This document shows positions 36,951 to 47,800 of a stretch of 64,000 nt of DNA, piece by piece. Below the pieces are notes generated by a model. It did no database searches and was not told the origin of the DNA. It saw only the letters and a program-made list of their open reading frames with translations. The position numbers were made by a program, and so were the translations under genes. Numbering within the stretch: the stretch's first letter is position 1; each line of letters opens with the position of its first letter. Origin of the DNA: Apoderus coryli (Eukaryota; Arthropoda; Insecta; Coleoptera; Attelabidae); the NCBI GenBank assembly GCA_911728435.2, contig OU452210.1, positions 11,408,001 to 11,472,000 on the forward strand, in the 5' to 3' direction.

Positions 36951-39240
36951 TACACAAATAAAGATCTAATTGTAACATTCGAGGATTCTTTTTTGCGTTT
37001 ACCATTATTACGAACGGTCTATAGTACTAATATATTATAATGTTTAGAAAAATCGTTTCATTATTATTGTTAATTTGAATATTCTAAAGCATTTGTCTGA
37101 TACAGAGGGGTATCAATATTTGGTACACAGTGTAAATATTATAGTGTTTTATAAAACATGTGAACAATTTACCTAAATCTTAAAAATATCAAGGCAACAT
37201 ATAAAGGGAACTCTAAAATATACGTGAGCTGCATTCAAACAGTTAAATTCTTACATGTGTTGTTTTATATTTTTCTTAGACAATAAATTTTATTCTCGTG
37301 GGCAATTGCCTCGATTGTTGACCCCCAGTTCTTGGTTGACCAAACAAAACCATCATTTCAATTAGCAGCACCAATTTTTGGTCCCTTGAAATAAAAGACC
37401 CTAATTGACTTAAATGGGTTTGTTAACACTCAATAAATGTTCTTTTTCTTCGTTACATTGAAATTTGTGTAAACAGAAATAAGTATGATGTCAGAGTTTA
37501 TAAAGAATTTTAAAGGAAAATGAGATTAATGTTTGTGACAAGTACATTTTTAGCCAATTTGATGAATATAATATGTTTAAGGGTTTAGTTATTGTAGAAT
37601 TATTCAGTGGTTAGTATAGTAGTAATGCTAATGATTTTTAGAGACATTATTCGCGAGGTAGGAAAATCACTTTATACTAATTTGAAGATTAGCATTGGTT
37701 CAAGTTGTTGAATGATCGATGAGCAGTGTAGGAACTGTGCATTCCATAGTTCCTGGTCATGGTCAGAATATGTATTCTAATTTATTTGCCCAAGGTTTGA
37801 TGGCTATGAGGGAAAGGGTAACTCTTTTGACAGAACCAAGGATGATGAATCAGTTTTCGCGTCATGCGCGGTCACTGTAGCTTTGTATATGATGCAACTG
37901 TAGATATAAGGTATTCTTCATTCTTCTATAGTCAGTTGACCTGTTGACAACTTAACAATTATAGCAGTATTATTATTTTATCATCAGCTATACGCCGAAC
38001 ACATGCGTCACACGAGGAAACCCTTCAAAAATTATAGGAATGGTGTTAACGAACTATTTTATTAGTTATTCTAACTTGAGGTTTGGAATATTCTTTTAAG
38101 CTGGATAAATATATTCATTCGGTCATTGAAAGTCCGCCAAGGCCAAGCTTATAATGTTCACTGAACTTGCATCGTTGTTCCAAAAGGCTTTATGTTAGTA
38201 CTTTATTTTTGTTAATTATATTATTGGTGTCAAGAGCTATTTGCTGATGATTTTTTAGTCCTCTTAATTCAGATGACGTTCCCGATAAATTTCTAATTGC
38301 TTTCCTCAAACCGGCTGTTTCTAAAGTGAGGAAAACCACCATGTAAGACTAACGAGTTGCAAGTTAGTGAATGCTCGATTGAGCAAAAGAATATAGATTA
38401 CCGTAGACATCATATTGATCCTTGGGATGAAAATAGCGAAAGTTTGGTATCAAAGCTTCATTTTATGGTTTATCAGTAATTCAAAAATCTTAAACCGGTA
38501 AATTTGAAAAATCATGAAATTCATTATACATTCCATATCATTCTTAGTTTATACAAGTAAACTATTTAGGTCAGTCCGGAGAAGATAAAATAATATAGAG
38601 TTATAAATTCGTGAAAATCATTGTGTAGCAGGGAAATCCATAGAATATTCAAAATGATGTGTCAGCAGTAAGTAAAAAATTTAAACAATAAAATGTAACC
38701 AAATATCATAGGTATATTTAGGGATATACCGGATATATACAACGATGTTATCATGTTAGTGATTTGCTAGGGTGAAGACCCTTAATGCTTTGTTCTCACT
38801 TTTGAATTTGGGGTGGTCTACCACTGATAACAGAAAGCCAGTAGTATTACATTTTCGATCTGACAACCCAAAACCTATTCCCTTAGGTTAATTTACATAT
38901 GTAATCTTTTCGATTTCTCTCATTTTTTCGCTGGTGTCTTAAAGTTTTTTTTGTCTTAAATTTGAATAAATCCACCACATAACACCCTTTTATTCTCCTG
39001 TTAACACATAATTTATCTAGATTTAACATAAATTTTACGATAGAAATTATCTGATTGCTTGAATATGAGATTTATTGTAGATTACCAAATCTATGACGTA
39101 ACGTGAACAGACAAAGGGTAACTAATATGGTTTTTGCACCCTTACACTACTATTCAAATAGATAAGGGTAGATGGAGAACTTCTTCTAATTATATTATAT
39201 CGAGGGTCACATATCAGAACTAAATTAACCAAATGGTACT
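36951..39240. other. No gene seen
   Basis: AT-rich anonymous DNA without supported elements. Confidence 0.4.
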
Positions 39241-39242
39241 GT

Positions 39243-39273
<31 letters not shown>

Positions 39274-40640
39274 TTTATTTCCAAATTTCCAAATACAAAT
39301 ACAAATCAAAATATACATATAATATCAGAATGAGTGGAAACAAACATTAGAGAAACAAATATCTCCTTATAGATAAATATGAAATTTTCTAAAGAAATCA
39401 AAATGCTCGCATTTAGCAAAAACGCTGATGCGCTTGTCCGCTAAATACGCGCAAAAAGAATATCGCACTTATAAATAATATATTGTGTTATACAGCTCGT
39501 GTAGTTTCATATTAAAAAAGAGTACATTATAGCCACTCTAATTGACTTAAAAAATATCAAATATTAAATAAAGCGTTTTCTATAACTTATCAAAAAAATA
39601 CATAAAAAAAAAAACATATTCTTATATTGAAAAAAAAAAAAAAAACAATAACCCATGGAGACTTCAGCTTTTCGAATTATCGACCATTACAGAAAAAAAA
39701 AAAACACAGTTACATCAGTTCAACAAGGTAGGATTATTTTTCTTTAGCCAGCTTGATATTTTATACCTAAAAGACCCACGCGAGATACATAATCGTAGCT
39801 CATTTGGCAACAAATTGAACAGCTTATGTCCGACCACGAGAAACATTCTTTGTCCAATAGTTCTCCTTGCTCGGGGAACACGCACATTATGGAGTGATCT
39901 TTGCCTTGTTAAATGACGGTATTCCGGTAAATTCAAAAATAGTTTGTGTTTGTTTAGGTGTACTATAGAACATTTATAAAATATTTCCCTGATGGTCAGG
40001 ACGCTACAATGTCCGAACAATCTGGCGGTAGGAAATCTAGTGTCCAATTTAAAAATTATCTTCAATATCCTCTTCTGTGTTAAGATCAATGGCTTTAAGT
40101 GTTCACTATAAGCTCCGCCCCACCCAATTATACCATAGGACAATAGAGACTGGACCAATGCATAATATAGGGATAAATTTTGTTTTTTTGTGAGAATGTG
40201 AGTAGTCTGTTTAAAAATATATATTAGCGATCGTAATTTTTTCGTCAGATTCTGAATGTGAATATTCCACTTCATATGGCTGTCCACCATTACGCCCAAA
40301 TATTTAGCGCAATCTCTTCGTTGAATTTCCCAAGAGCGATTTCTTTGTGGCAGGTCAATTGTAATCTTACTTTTTGGTGGAACTTTAGTTTTATTGTTTG
40401 TAAAATTTACGTACGTCGTTTTGTCCAAGTGAATTGTAAGCAAGTTTTTATCAAACCAATGACAAATTTGTCGCAGACCGTCCTTCATTCTGCCCTCGAC
40501 TTCCTCCCAATTTGTCCCTTCTACAAACAATGCAGTATCATCGGCGAAGGAAAATACATCTCCAGTACAATCCAATTGCAATAGACCATTTATATAAATG
40601 AGGAATAATATCGGACCAATCACTGTCCCCTGTTGAACAT
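39243..40640 (-). mobile_element. 5'-truncated LINE with (ATT)n 3' tail
   Basis: On the minus strand the reverse-transcriptase frame (39715-40640) is followed by about 440 bases of A/T-rich 3' UTR and a trinucleotide tail (AAT/ATT) at 39243-39274. Upstream of about 40640 the LINE similarity stops abruptly, consistent with incomplete reverse transcription at insertion. The tail type differs from the TAAA tail of the 15.3-kb family. Confidence 0.8.
39715..40640 (-). CDS. LINE reverse transcriptase, C-terminal half (open frame)
   Basis: The frame opens with QQGTVIGPILFLIYINGLLQ, then the FSFADDTALFVEG box with the catalytic Asp pair. NLLTIHLDKTTYVNF, RDCAKYLGVMVDSHMKWNIH and SLYYALVQSLLSYGIIGWGG follow, ending NPTLLN. 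This is the order expected for non-LTR reverse transcriptases of the RTE/jockey type. No stops interrupt roughly 307 codons. The open frame extends about 19 codons further upstream, to 40695, without LINE similarity; that is flanking DNA fused by the truncation. The palm N-terminal part and endonuclease are missing, so it is dead as an autonomous element. Confidence 0.85.
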
Positions 40641-40695
40641 ACAATTTTAAAAAATGCAGGAAATACGCCCAGTTAAACATTATGCAGCTTTTCAA

Positions 40696-42074
40696 TCAAA
40701 TACGATATGATAGTTCTCTAAGAAATATTGCGATTGTGCAGTCAAAAACGCACATCGGACGTTAAAAATTAAATTAAATTTTTCTAACTAATCTTTTATA
40801 TGTCTGAAAGTTCCTGCTATGATTAAATATCTGCTGCTAATCTGCTCATTTGTTGTATCTGACGCCTGTTAGTGTTTTGTCCCTTATTGTGCCTAAAAAA
40901 TCACTGAAACAAACAGTTATCATAAAAATAAACGACTGTGTCTCATAAACTAGATACTGGTCCTCAATCCTGGGAAAACCTTCATTAGAGTTGGTTCAGT
41001 CGGCCTCAACCTCATGAAGATTATACAAACCTGGGTTTTCTGTGGATTCTAATGTATGGGGATACCTGCCACAAAAGTATTTTGTGGAGAAATATTTTAA
41101 TATCAAGTTCAGAATTAATTAACTCCACTTAATCTAATAATTAACATGCATGTAATTGCTGTAGTAGGGATGAGTAAAGGAAGGGAATTCTGAATTAGTG
41201 AATATTATGTGTCAAAGAGCTGATGAAGAATGTATTTAAGCGGCTAGGTAAATGTAGTAATATTTTTTAACTATGCTAGAAAAGACTAAGACACTGGCTT
41301 ATAGCATCTAAAAGAATGATTTGCTTGTATAATGTTTATTTATTTGAGTTTAAACGTTGAATTGATACTAATTAATAATAATGAATTATCCGTATCTGTA
41401 ATAAAAACAATTTCGCTTCTTTCGGTTATGTTACTTCTAAATCATATTGCCTACGTTATAACTCTCAAACAGGGCATAAAACGACCAATTTGGTACAACT
41501 AAGATATAAGGACAGGCATATTGGTGCAGAGAAGCGACTGAGGTAATTAAAAATATGATAAACGAGTGTGGTGGAACAGAATGAGGTTATTTTTAGACAA
41601 GGTAGTATATTTTCCAGCACTCCTGATTGTTCGTTGTATATCGGATGTCTTTGCTTTTATGACTTATTTATGCAAATTTTCAACTGCTGCTCTCCGATAA
41701 AGTATTAGAATGAAAAGTGTCCCGCTCCCAAGTAATTATACCCAGTTTCTGTTGACGCAATCTAATTAATATAGGTATTTATCTTACAAATTAAGACGGC
41801 TCGCTTACTATGGCAAATACCGGCCCAGTTTAGTGATTAATTACATAAGATATCGTTCATCCCTGAGTCCCTGTGTATAATTCTCGGTAAATTTCGGTTA
41901 CCCTCCCCCAATTTCTATTGCGGTTGTATGGTATTGTACAATATTGTATTGTGTACAGCGTACAGACTATGTTCTACCGTAATCATCTTAATTTCTGACT
42001 TCTTGTGATGGCTACAATTTCTTGTATCATCAATGCAGGTCCGTCCCTAAATTATTGCACACAAAACTACTAGA
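40696..42074. other. No gene seen
   Basis: AT-rich, with short GC-richer segments near 40960-41080 and 41860-42060 that I cannot assign. Confidence 0.35.
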
Positions 42075-43410
42075 GTCAAAAGGTCATGAATGCCACTTGG
42101 ATAACCAGTTTTGTGGTCTAAAACCACAGACCAAAACAACATTATTCAGCAATTGTCCAGAGCGAGTGCTTGTTCCTCACACAAACATATAATAGATTGA
42201 CAGAAATCATTCACCATTATGGTTTAATTATCTGCTGAGAATGCTAACAGTGTTAGCGAAACGCACGCCGAGATTTATAAAGTGTTTCGGTGTCAGGCCA
42301 GAGAATGACTTCTCTGCTACGGCACTCTTGGCGAGCCGTACTGCCTGTAGCCACAACGGTGCGACAACTGAATAGACGACTTTGATCTCGTTATATGTCG
42401 CACGAAGGGGCCTCCATCCCACGACGTGAAGCGTCGTCTAGGATGCGAACCTACGATCTTACACATGTTCAGACTCATATCGACACCACAGCAACAGATT
42501 GCAGGACTGTCAAAAGGTCATGAATGCCACTTGGATAACCAGTTTTGTGGTCTAAAACCACAGACCAACACAACATTATTCTTTGTTTAGGTCTGAGCAA
42601 TTGTCCAGAGTGAGTGCTTGTTCCTCACACAAACATATAATAGATTGACAGAAATCATTCACCATTATGGTTTAATTATCTCCTGAGAATGCTAACAGTG
42701 TTAGCGAAACGCACGCCGAGATTTATAAAGTGTTTCGGTGTCAGGCCAGAGAATGACTTCTCTGCTACGGCACTCTTGGCGAGCCGTACTGCCTGTAGCC
42801 ACAACGGTGCGACAACTGAATTGACGACTTTGATCTCGTTATATGTCGCACCAAGGGGCTCCCATCCCATGACGTGGAGCGTCGTCTAGGATGCGAACCT
42901 ACGATCTTACACATGTTCAGACTCATATCGACACCACAGCAACAGATTACAGGACTGTCAAAAGGTCATGAATGCCACTTGGATAACCAGTTTTGTTGTC
43001 TAAAACCACAGACCAAAACAATATTATTCTTTATTTAGGTCTCAGCAATTGTCCAGAGTGAGTGCTTGTTCCTCACACAAACATATAATAGATTGACAGA
43101 AATCATTCACCATTATGGTTTAATTATCTCCTGAGAATGCTAACAGTGTTAGCGAAACGCACGCCGAGATTTATAAAGTGTTTCGGTGTCAGGCCAGAGA
43201 ATGACTTCTCTGCTACGGCACTCTTGGCGAGCTACGGCTACGCTGCCTGTAGCCACAACGGTGCGACAACTGAATGGACGACTTTGATCTCGTTATATGT
43301 CGCACCAAGGGGCCTCCATCCCACGACGTTGAGCGTCGTCTAGGATGCGAACCTACCATCTTACTCATGTTCATACTCATATCGACACTACAGCAACAGA
43401 TTGCAGGAGT
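42075..43410. repeat. Three-unit tandem repeat, unit about 434-454 bp
   Basis: Units begin GTCAAAAGGTCATGAATGCC at 42075, 42509 and 42957. They end with CAACAGATT.CAGGA. Unit 1 lacks a 14-base block (around TTTGTTTAGGTCTG), and unit 3 carries a small insertion in GAGCTACGGCTACGCTGCC. The units are otherwise over 90% alike by eye. GC content is above the flanks. Short open frames in each unit repeat with the array and are not genes. On the minus strand each unit has GTAGGTTCGCATCCTA, a good match to a tRNA B box, preceded by a tRNA-length segment. A tRNA-derived SINE origin is therefore possible. Confidence 0.92.
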
Positions 43411-43684
43411 GCCCAATTGTCATAGACACTATGCTATTGGGTCGGACTTCAGTATCTCTCAGAGGTCATATGATTGCTGACGTGCAGCAGCATTATCACG
43501 TTAAAAAACCCTAGAAATGTACCTACTACTATTTTATGAGGAGGGTATTCAAAAACTGGTGCCACGTTATGACAAGTGCCTCAATATTCACGGAAATTAT
43601 GTAGAAAAGTAGATTAAGGTACAGGCTTTCATGTAAAAATAAAATTATTGCGATATCTTTGCACGTCTTTTTTTAATTCCAAAA

Positions 43685-44245
43685 CGGTACTTACTTAAAA
43701 AACATGCCTCGTATCAAAGATGTCGTAGAAGAATTCTTGGAATTAAATGGCAGGACCGACGAACAGACATAAGCGTTCTGCAGGAAGCTGAAACAAGTAG
43801 TATTGAGGCGACGATTATAAGGCATCAGGTGGATTGGCCACGTAATCCGCTTGCCAACGGAACGCCTTCCGAAGAGCATCCTTTATGCACAGCTAAAATT
43901 CGGCTCACGAAATCAGGGATGACAGCAAAAGAGGTTCACGGATGTTCTCAAGACCGACATTAAGAAGTGTGGCTTGGATGTGAAGAACATATGGAAGCAG
44001 ATCGATAACGACCGACTGAGATTGAGGCGTACAATTTACGAGGGCCATTAAGTATTTTAAGAAGAGCCTCCACGACATGAGGATCAGAAGAAAAAGCATC
44101 GAAAGGAGAGAGGACGCATCGATGGGGCAGCGCAACTACAACAGCCGGTTTAGCCATCTTAGGGTTCACAGCAGAAATCCCTGAGTTGGAATAATTCATA
44201 CTGATGATGACGCCAAAGGTTATACTCATCGATTATAAGAAATCA
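43685..44245 (+). pseudogene. LINE ORF2 C-terminal relic
   Basis: In shifting plus-strand frames one reads CRRRILGIKWQDRRTDISVL, QEAETSSIEATIIRHQV, then RLPKSILYAQLKFGSR, LKTDIKKCGLDVKNIWKQI and DRLRLRRTIYEG. This is the well-known tail of a LINE ORF2: RILGIxWQDRxxDxxVLxxA...SIEAxxxxxQLRWxGHV...L..C......W...D...WR. A cysteine-type SRxxxLxxHxRxH remnant follows near 44125-44170. Frameshifts and stops abound. The reverse-transcriptase core is absent. It is a different LINE family from the 15.3-kb one. Confidence 0.75.
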
Positions 44246-44714
44246 TTCAGTTGTAGTGGCTTAGCGATGCTACGACAAACTAAATATTAACTATACTGAC
44301 CCTAATCGAAGAAAGGTGCTGGGAATTTGTGCCTGCTGAGCTACAACCAACAAATTTTTATCAAAATTAGTATGGACATGTTTTTGAACGTTGGACGAAA
44401 CTGGCTGAAAAAAAAATCATAGTCATTACGTTGATTTTACGATGACTTTGAAACTTTAGGTAGGTACATTAGAAAAATATATTAAAAGTTTAAAAAAATC
44501 AATTCCAATTAAAGTTAAATAAAATACAAATAAGGATTGTAAATAAATAAATTCGTGGTTAATTTATATACAAGTATAGTCCTTTAATATTGATAAAAGT
44601 AAATATACTCATACATTCATAAATGATTCTGGGATACTGGAATTCTACTAGAGCATGCAGCATAAAATCTAAGGAAGCCTTAAATTCAAATGCAGATGAC
44701 GAATTTGTTTTTCT

Positions 44715-44935
44715 TTTTTACTATACAGGGTGTTCTTAAAGTAACGGAACGGGCTATTATTTTGAAAATGATACATCTGATTTATGTTGAGCAATTTTAT
44801 TGCGAAAACTGCCGCGGCAGCGCCACCATTTAAGTCATGTTTGTTTCAAATTGCAACCCCTATTTTTAGGGCACTTTTGAGTTGCTGCTGTCGTCCTGAG
44901 TACAATGATGGGCCACATGTGGGCAGTATAATTAT
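44715..44935 (-). repeat. Dispersed repeat, partner of 15.05-15.23 kb
   Basis: It carries TATACAGGGTGTTCTTAAAG at the plus-strand left end. The ATGGTGGCG, GACTTAAATG and AGTTGCTGCTGTCGTCCTGA blocks match the 15.1-kb copy in reverse orientation. Non-coding. Confidence 0.6.
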
Positions 44936-45232
44936 AAAATAAAAAGTTTGCGTATAGAAATTTGGTAAGGTCTGCGAAACCGATTAAGATTAAATCTATT
45001 GTTTGCGCTTGGAAATTAAAACTACTAGTTTTGTTTTTCATTATAATATTTTGATAGTTGAATTTTCCTTCGAAGGTATTGCTCCTATACAGTTAGTGGT
45101 TACAGGTCTCTTGTTTCCTTAAAGCGGATATTTTTCAGGAAATATATCAAAATAAAAACACAGCGGGACATTTTTATATTTATGCGAACAGCATTTCCCC
45201 TGAAACACACACATGTTTTTAAAGTACTTACC

Positions 45233-45354
45233 GAGGGGATATAAAATTCCGAAATCTCATTTTTTAGTGCAATTTCGTAAAGTAAATGACACGAAACGAA
45301 TATAGTTTCCTCAGAATGTATTCGTACGATTTTGGATAATGTCACAAATATCAT
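45233..45354 (-). other. Weak candidate exon with a good donor
   Basis: The minus strand has an open block (MIFVTLSKIVRIHSEETIFV, then CHLLYEIALKNEISEFYIPS) ending at a textbook TCG|GTAAGTAC donor at 45233/45232. A CTTTATAG lies just upstream of 45366. No family is recognised. It could be an upstream exon of the candidate minus-strand gene at 19-28 kb, but nothing shows this. Confidence 0.2.
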
Positions 45355-46372
45355 ATTATTTTATATAGTCCTATAAAGTTCATCCAACTTTTAAATTTGT
45401 GCCTATTGAAAGAAAACTTTTTCCATATTTGATGTTAAATGATATTTTTACGATTTCTTTAAACGATAGGTTTTTTATATAAGAACTGAATAAATTGTAT
45501 TTACTTGTGTCCGCATGTGATGAAATTATTTGTGATTGAGTAGTGGTATTTTTGTTGGTGCATTCAGATCAGTAAATATTTGTTGTAACTCTACTGAGAT
45601 ACCTAACCTAACTAGAACTACTTTATGAGTTAATTTTTAGTAAATTTCAGTTTAAAACGATATGTTTTCAGCAAATGTTTTACTGTTTTACTCAGAATCA
45701 TTAGGCCACATTACATATCACTAGAATAAGATAATAAAGCCTTATTATTAAATGGACGAAGTCTAGGCAAATGCTAATCACACACAAAGTATACATAATA
45801 CAAAACAAAAAAAGAAAACAAACAAAATAAAACAATCTAAAGTAAACTACAAATAATTTAAAATAATATAAACATCTCAAAATAAAAATAAAATAATAAT
45901 ACAATAATAAATCCCATTGACATGAAAGAAAATGTTCCTAGAAACATGGCTGTTCTAAACAGGGGCATTGTGAGCTTATTTTGGTGGATCATCTGGCATC
46001 GTCTGACGAAACACATTCTTAGTCCTCAAATAAGGTGGTCCAGAAGTGTGAATGACGCGTTTAACACTACACATAAACAGATATTTAAAAATATTACCCA
46101 TCTTCAGCCAGCGCAATGATCGAAATGAGGGCGTCACGTGTCGGCAACAAGAGTTCTGAATCTACTGAACTCTTGCAGAATTCAAAACTTCCAAACACGG
46201 GTAGTAACATGTGATGCCATAGGAAGTCCTCGTGATTCCCAATGAATGACAAAGGGTTTTGTTCATTTTTGTTGTCAGGAATTTCCTACCAGCATATAGC
46301 AACTTCAAATGAATATAACATTGCTGAGTTACGTAAGACACATGTTGTTCAAAACGTAGGCTCTCGCCAAAG

Positions 46373-47384
46373 CAGTGGCGGCTGGTCGGGGTAGGCAAGG
46401 TAGGCACACTAAATTAAATACTCAATTTATTATTATTGACTCCATAATTTAAAAAAAATCATATTGATTCTTATATGAATTTAATTTATTTCATTTTCTT
46501 CCTTAAACCTTTAAAACATCCCCTTTAATTCAATAATTATCTGTAGGTATAATATAACTACCGCAAAATAGGTTTACCGCTGGTGCTATAACCCACTACT
46601 GAGACTTCGCATTTTTACAGGCAACTGTTATCGTCGCCTACACCGTATACTCAAAATGGTTGTACTTTTTCTTGAATATATTTAAATAAATGTACAGAAA
46701 AAACTGGTGGTGATTGAGAACTTTTATATAATACCTATTGAAATAATATGTGTGCTATTGCGTAGGAACGTGTTTACGTTGAGCTTAGGCACCTACCCCG
46801 GCCGCCTTCTATCTATTGTAGATAGGTATAATAGGTATACTATTTGCACGAATTTCGATTTGTCCGTTAGGTACCTATATTTTCATATTTTTGTTTACTG
46901 TTCTTGTTTTGTTACATTACGTTTGAACTATTTGTTCGTTTGTTGTTTAAATAGGTACTAGTGCCATTTATTAAAAAGACTATGTATTTAATTATTTAAT
47001 AATAATAGTAATAATATTTTGACTAGTACAAGTAAAGTTTAGTGGTTGTGCCGCACAACTTGTTGCGGTAGCGGTAAGTAGTAATTAGGTAGTAATATTA
47101 ATGTTTATTCAATACAAATAATTTTGTATTTTATTTGTATTTGATTATGTATTGGATTTCCTAGAGTAGTGAATAAGCATAATTTTTAAAAATAAACAAA
47201 AATAAGATTTACCTGACGAAACCCGTATTTTAAAGTGTTCTTTTGTACCTTGATAATTTTCTACTTTTCATCTAAGGCGCTTGACCTTGACAATCTAAAA
47301 AAAATTTCAACTGTGGCGCCATTTTCTTCATATCCATTTTTTGCTTAGTGCCTACCTAATAAAATTACCCACGAGATGCCACTG
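46373..47384. mobile_element. 1,012-bp hAT-type element (non-autonomous) with 8-bp target duplication
   Basis: The ends are CAGTGGCGGCTGGTCGGGGT and, inverted, CAGTGGCATCTCGTGGGTAA. Both carry the CAGTGGC terminus typical of the hAT superfamily, with GGTAGGCAC a little further in. The flanks CGCCAAAG (46365-46372) and CGTCAAAG (47385-47392) match at seven of eight bases, the hAT target-site length. The interior has no recognisable transposase. The element sits inside the LINE at 45.9-47.8 kb and is therefore younger than it. Confidence 0.9.
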
Positions 47385-47566
47385 CGTCAAAGTATAATCC
47401 CAGGTTATTAGCCGACTCGACAAAAGGTATTCGAACTTGATTTATGAAAATTGCCAGGCTTTGTTTCAAAATATTCCTGTTCCTTTTAGGACCAAAAACC
47501 ATAGTTTTCGACTTAGTAGGATTCAATCGCAAGCTGTGAGGGTTGCATATTCGGAGATGGAGCTCA

Positions 47567-47616
47567 AGTCGCTATTAATTCTATCAGCACTGCTGCTGAT
47601 AGAATTAATAGCGACT
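47567..47616. repeat. Perfect 23-bp inverted repeat with 4-base loop
   Basis: Arms at 47567-47589 and 47594-47616 are exact reverse complements (AGTCGCTATTAATTCTATCA followed by GCA, and its complement), separated by CTGC. The arm at 47567-47589, on the minus strand, encodes the expected LINE motif INSDLSS. The other arm is an inverted copy that breaks the reverse-transcriptase frame. This is the signature of a template-switch mutation. Confidence 0.95.
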
Positions 47617-47800
47617 GCTCTAGGTCAAAATGATAATAAAGTTGTGTATCATCTACAAAGAATTGCGCTTCACAATGCATAACATCAGACAAATCAAACG
47701 TATATAATAGAAACCAAAGTGGAGCAAGAACGGAGCCCTGAGGCACTCCCGCCTGTACATATAGTAATGAGGACCACTGAGAATCAACCACAACTTGCTA

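Larger units (their letters stand above)
45905..47800 (-). mobile_element. Decayed LINE, split by a hAT element
   Basis: Minus-strand reverse-transcriptase pieces lie on both sides of 46373-47384. On the high side they read VQAGVPQGSVLAPLWFLLYT, QFFVDDTQLYYHF (FVDD for FADD), then SLRLNPTKSKTMVFGPKRNR and NLGLYFD. On the low side they read ESLRFEQHVSYVTQQCYIHL and KLLYAGRKFL. Then IFKNICLCSVKRV and HTSGPPYLRTKNVFRQ follow in shifted frames down to about 45905. NLGLYFD and ESLRF join in frame when the hAT element and one copy of its target duplication are removed. Stops and an inverted duplication (47567-47616) make it non-functional. Confidence 0.85.

Noticed and set aside
42075..43410. A CRISPR-like or protein-coding repeat array
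   Set aside because: Units are about 450 bp and directly adjacent, without spacers. The short frames are in different strands and phases with no shared product. This is eukaryotic tandem repeat DNA.
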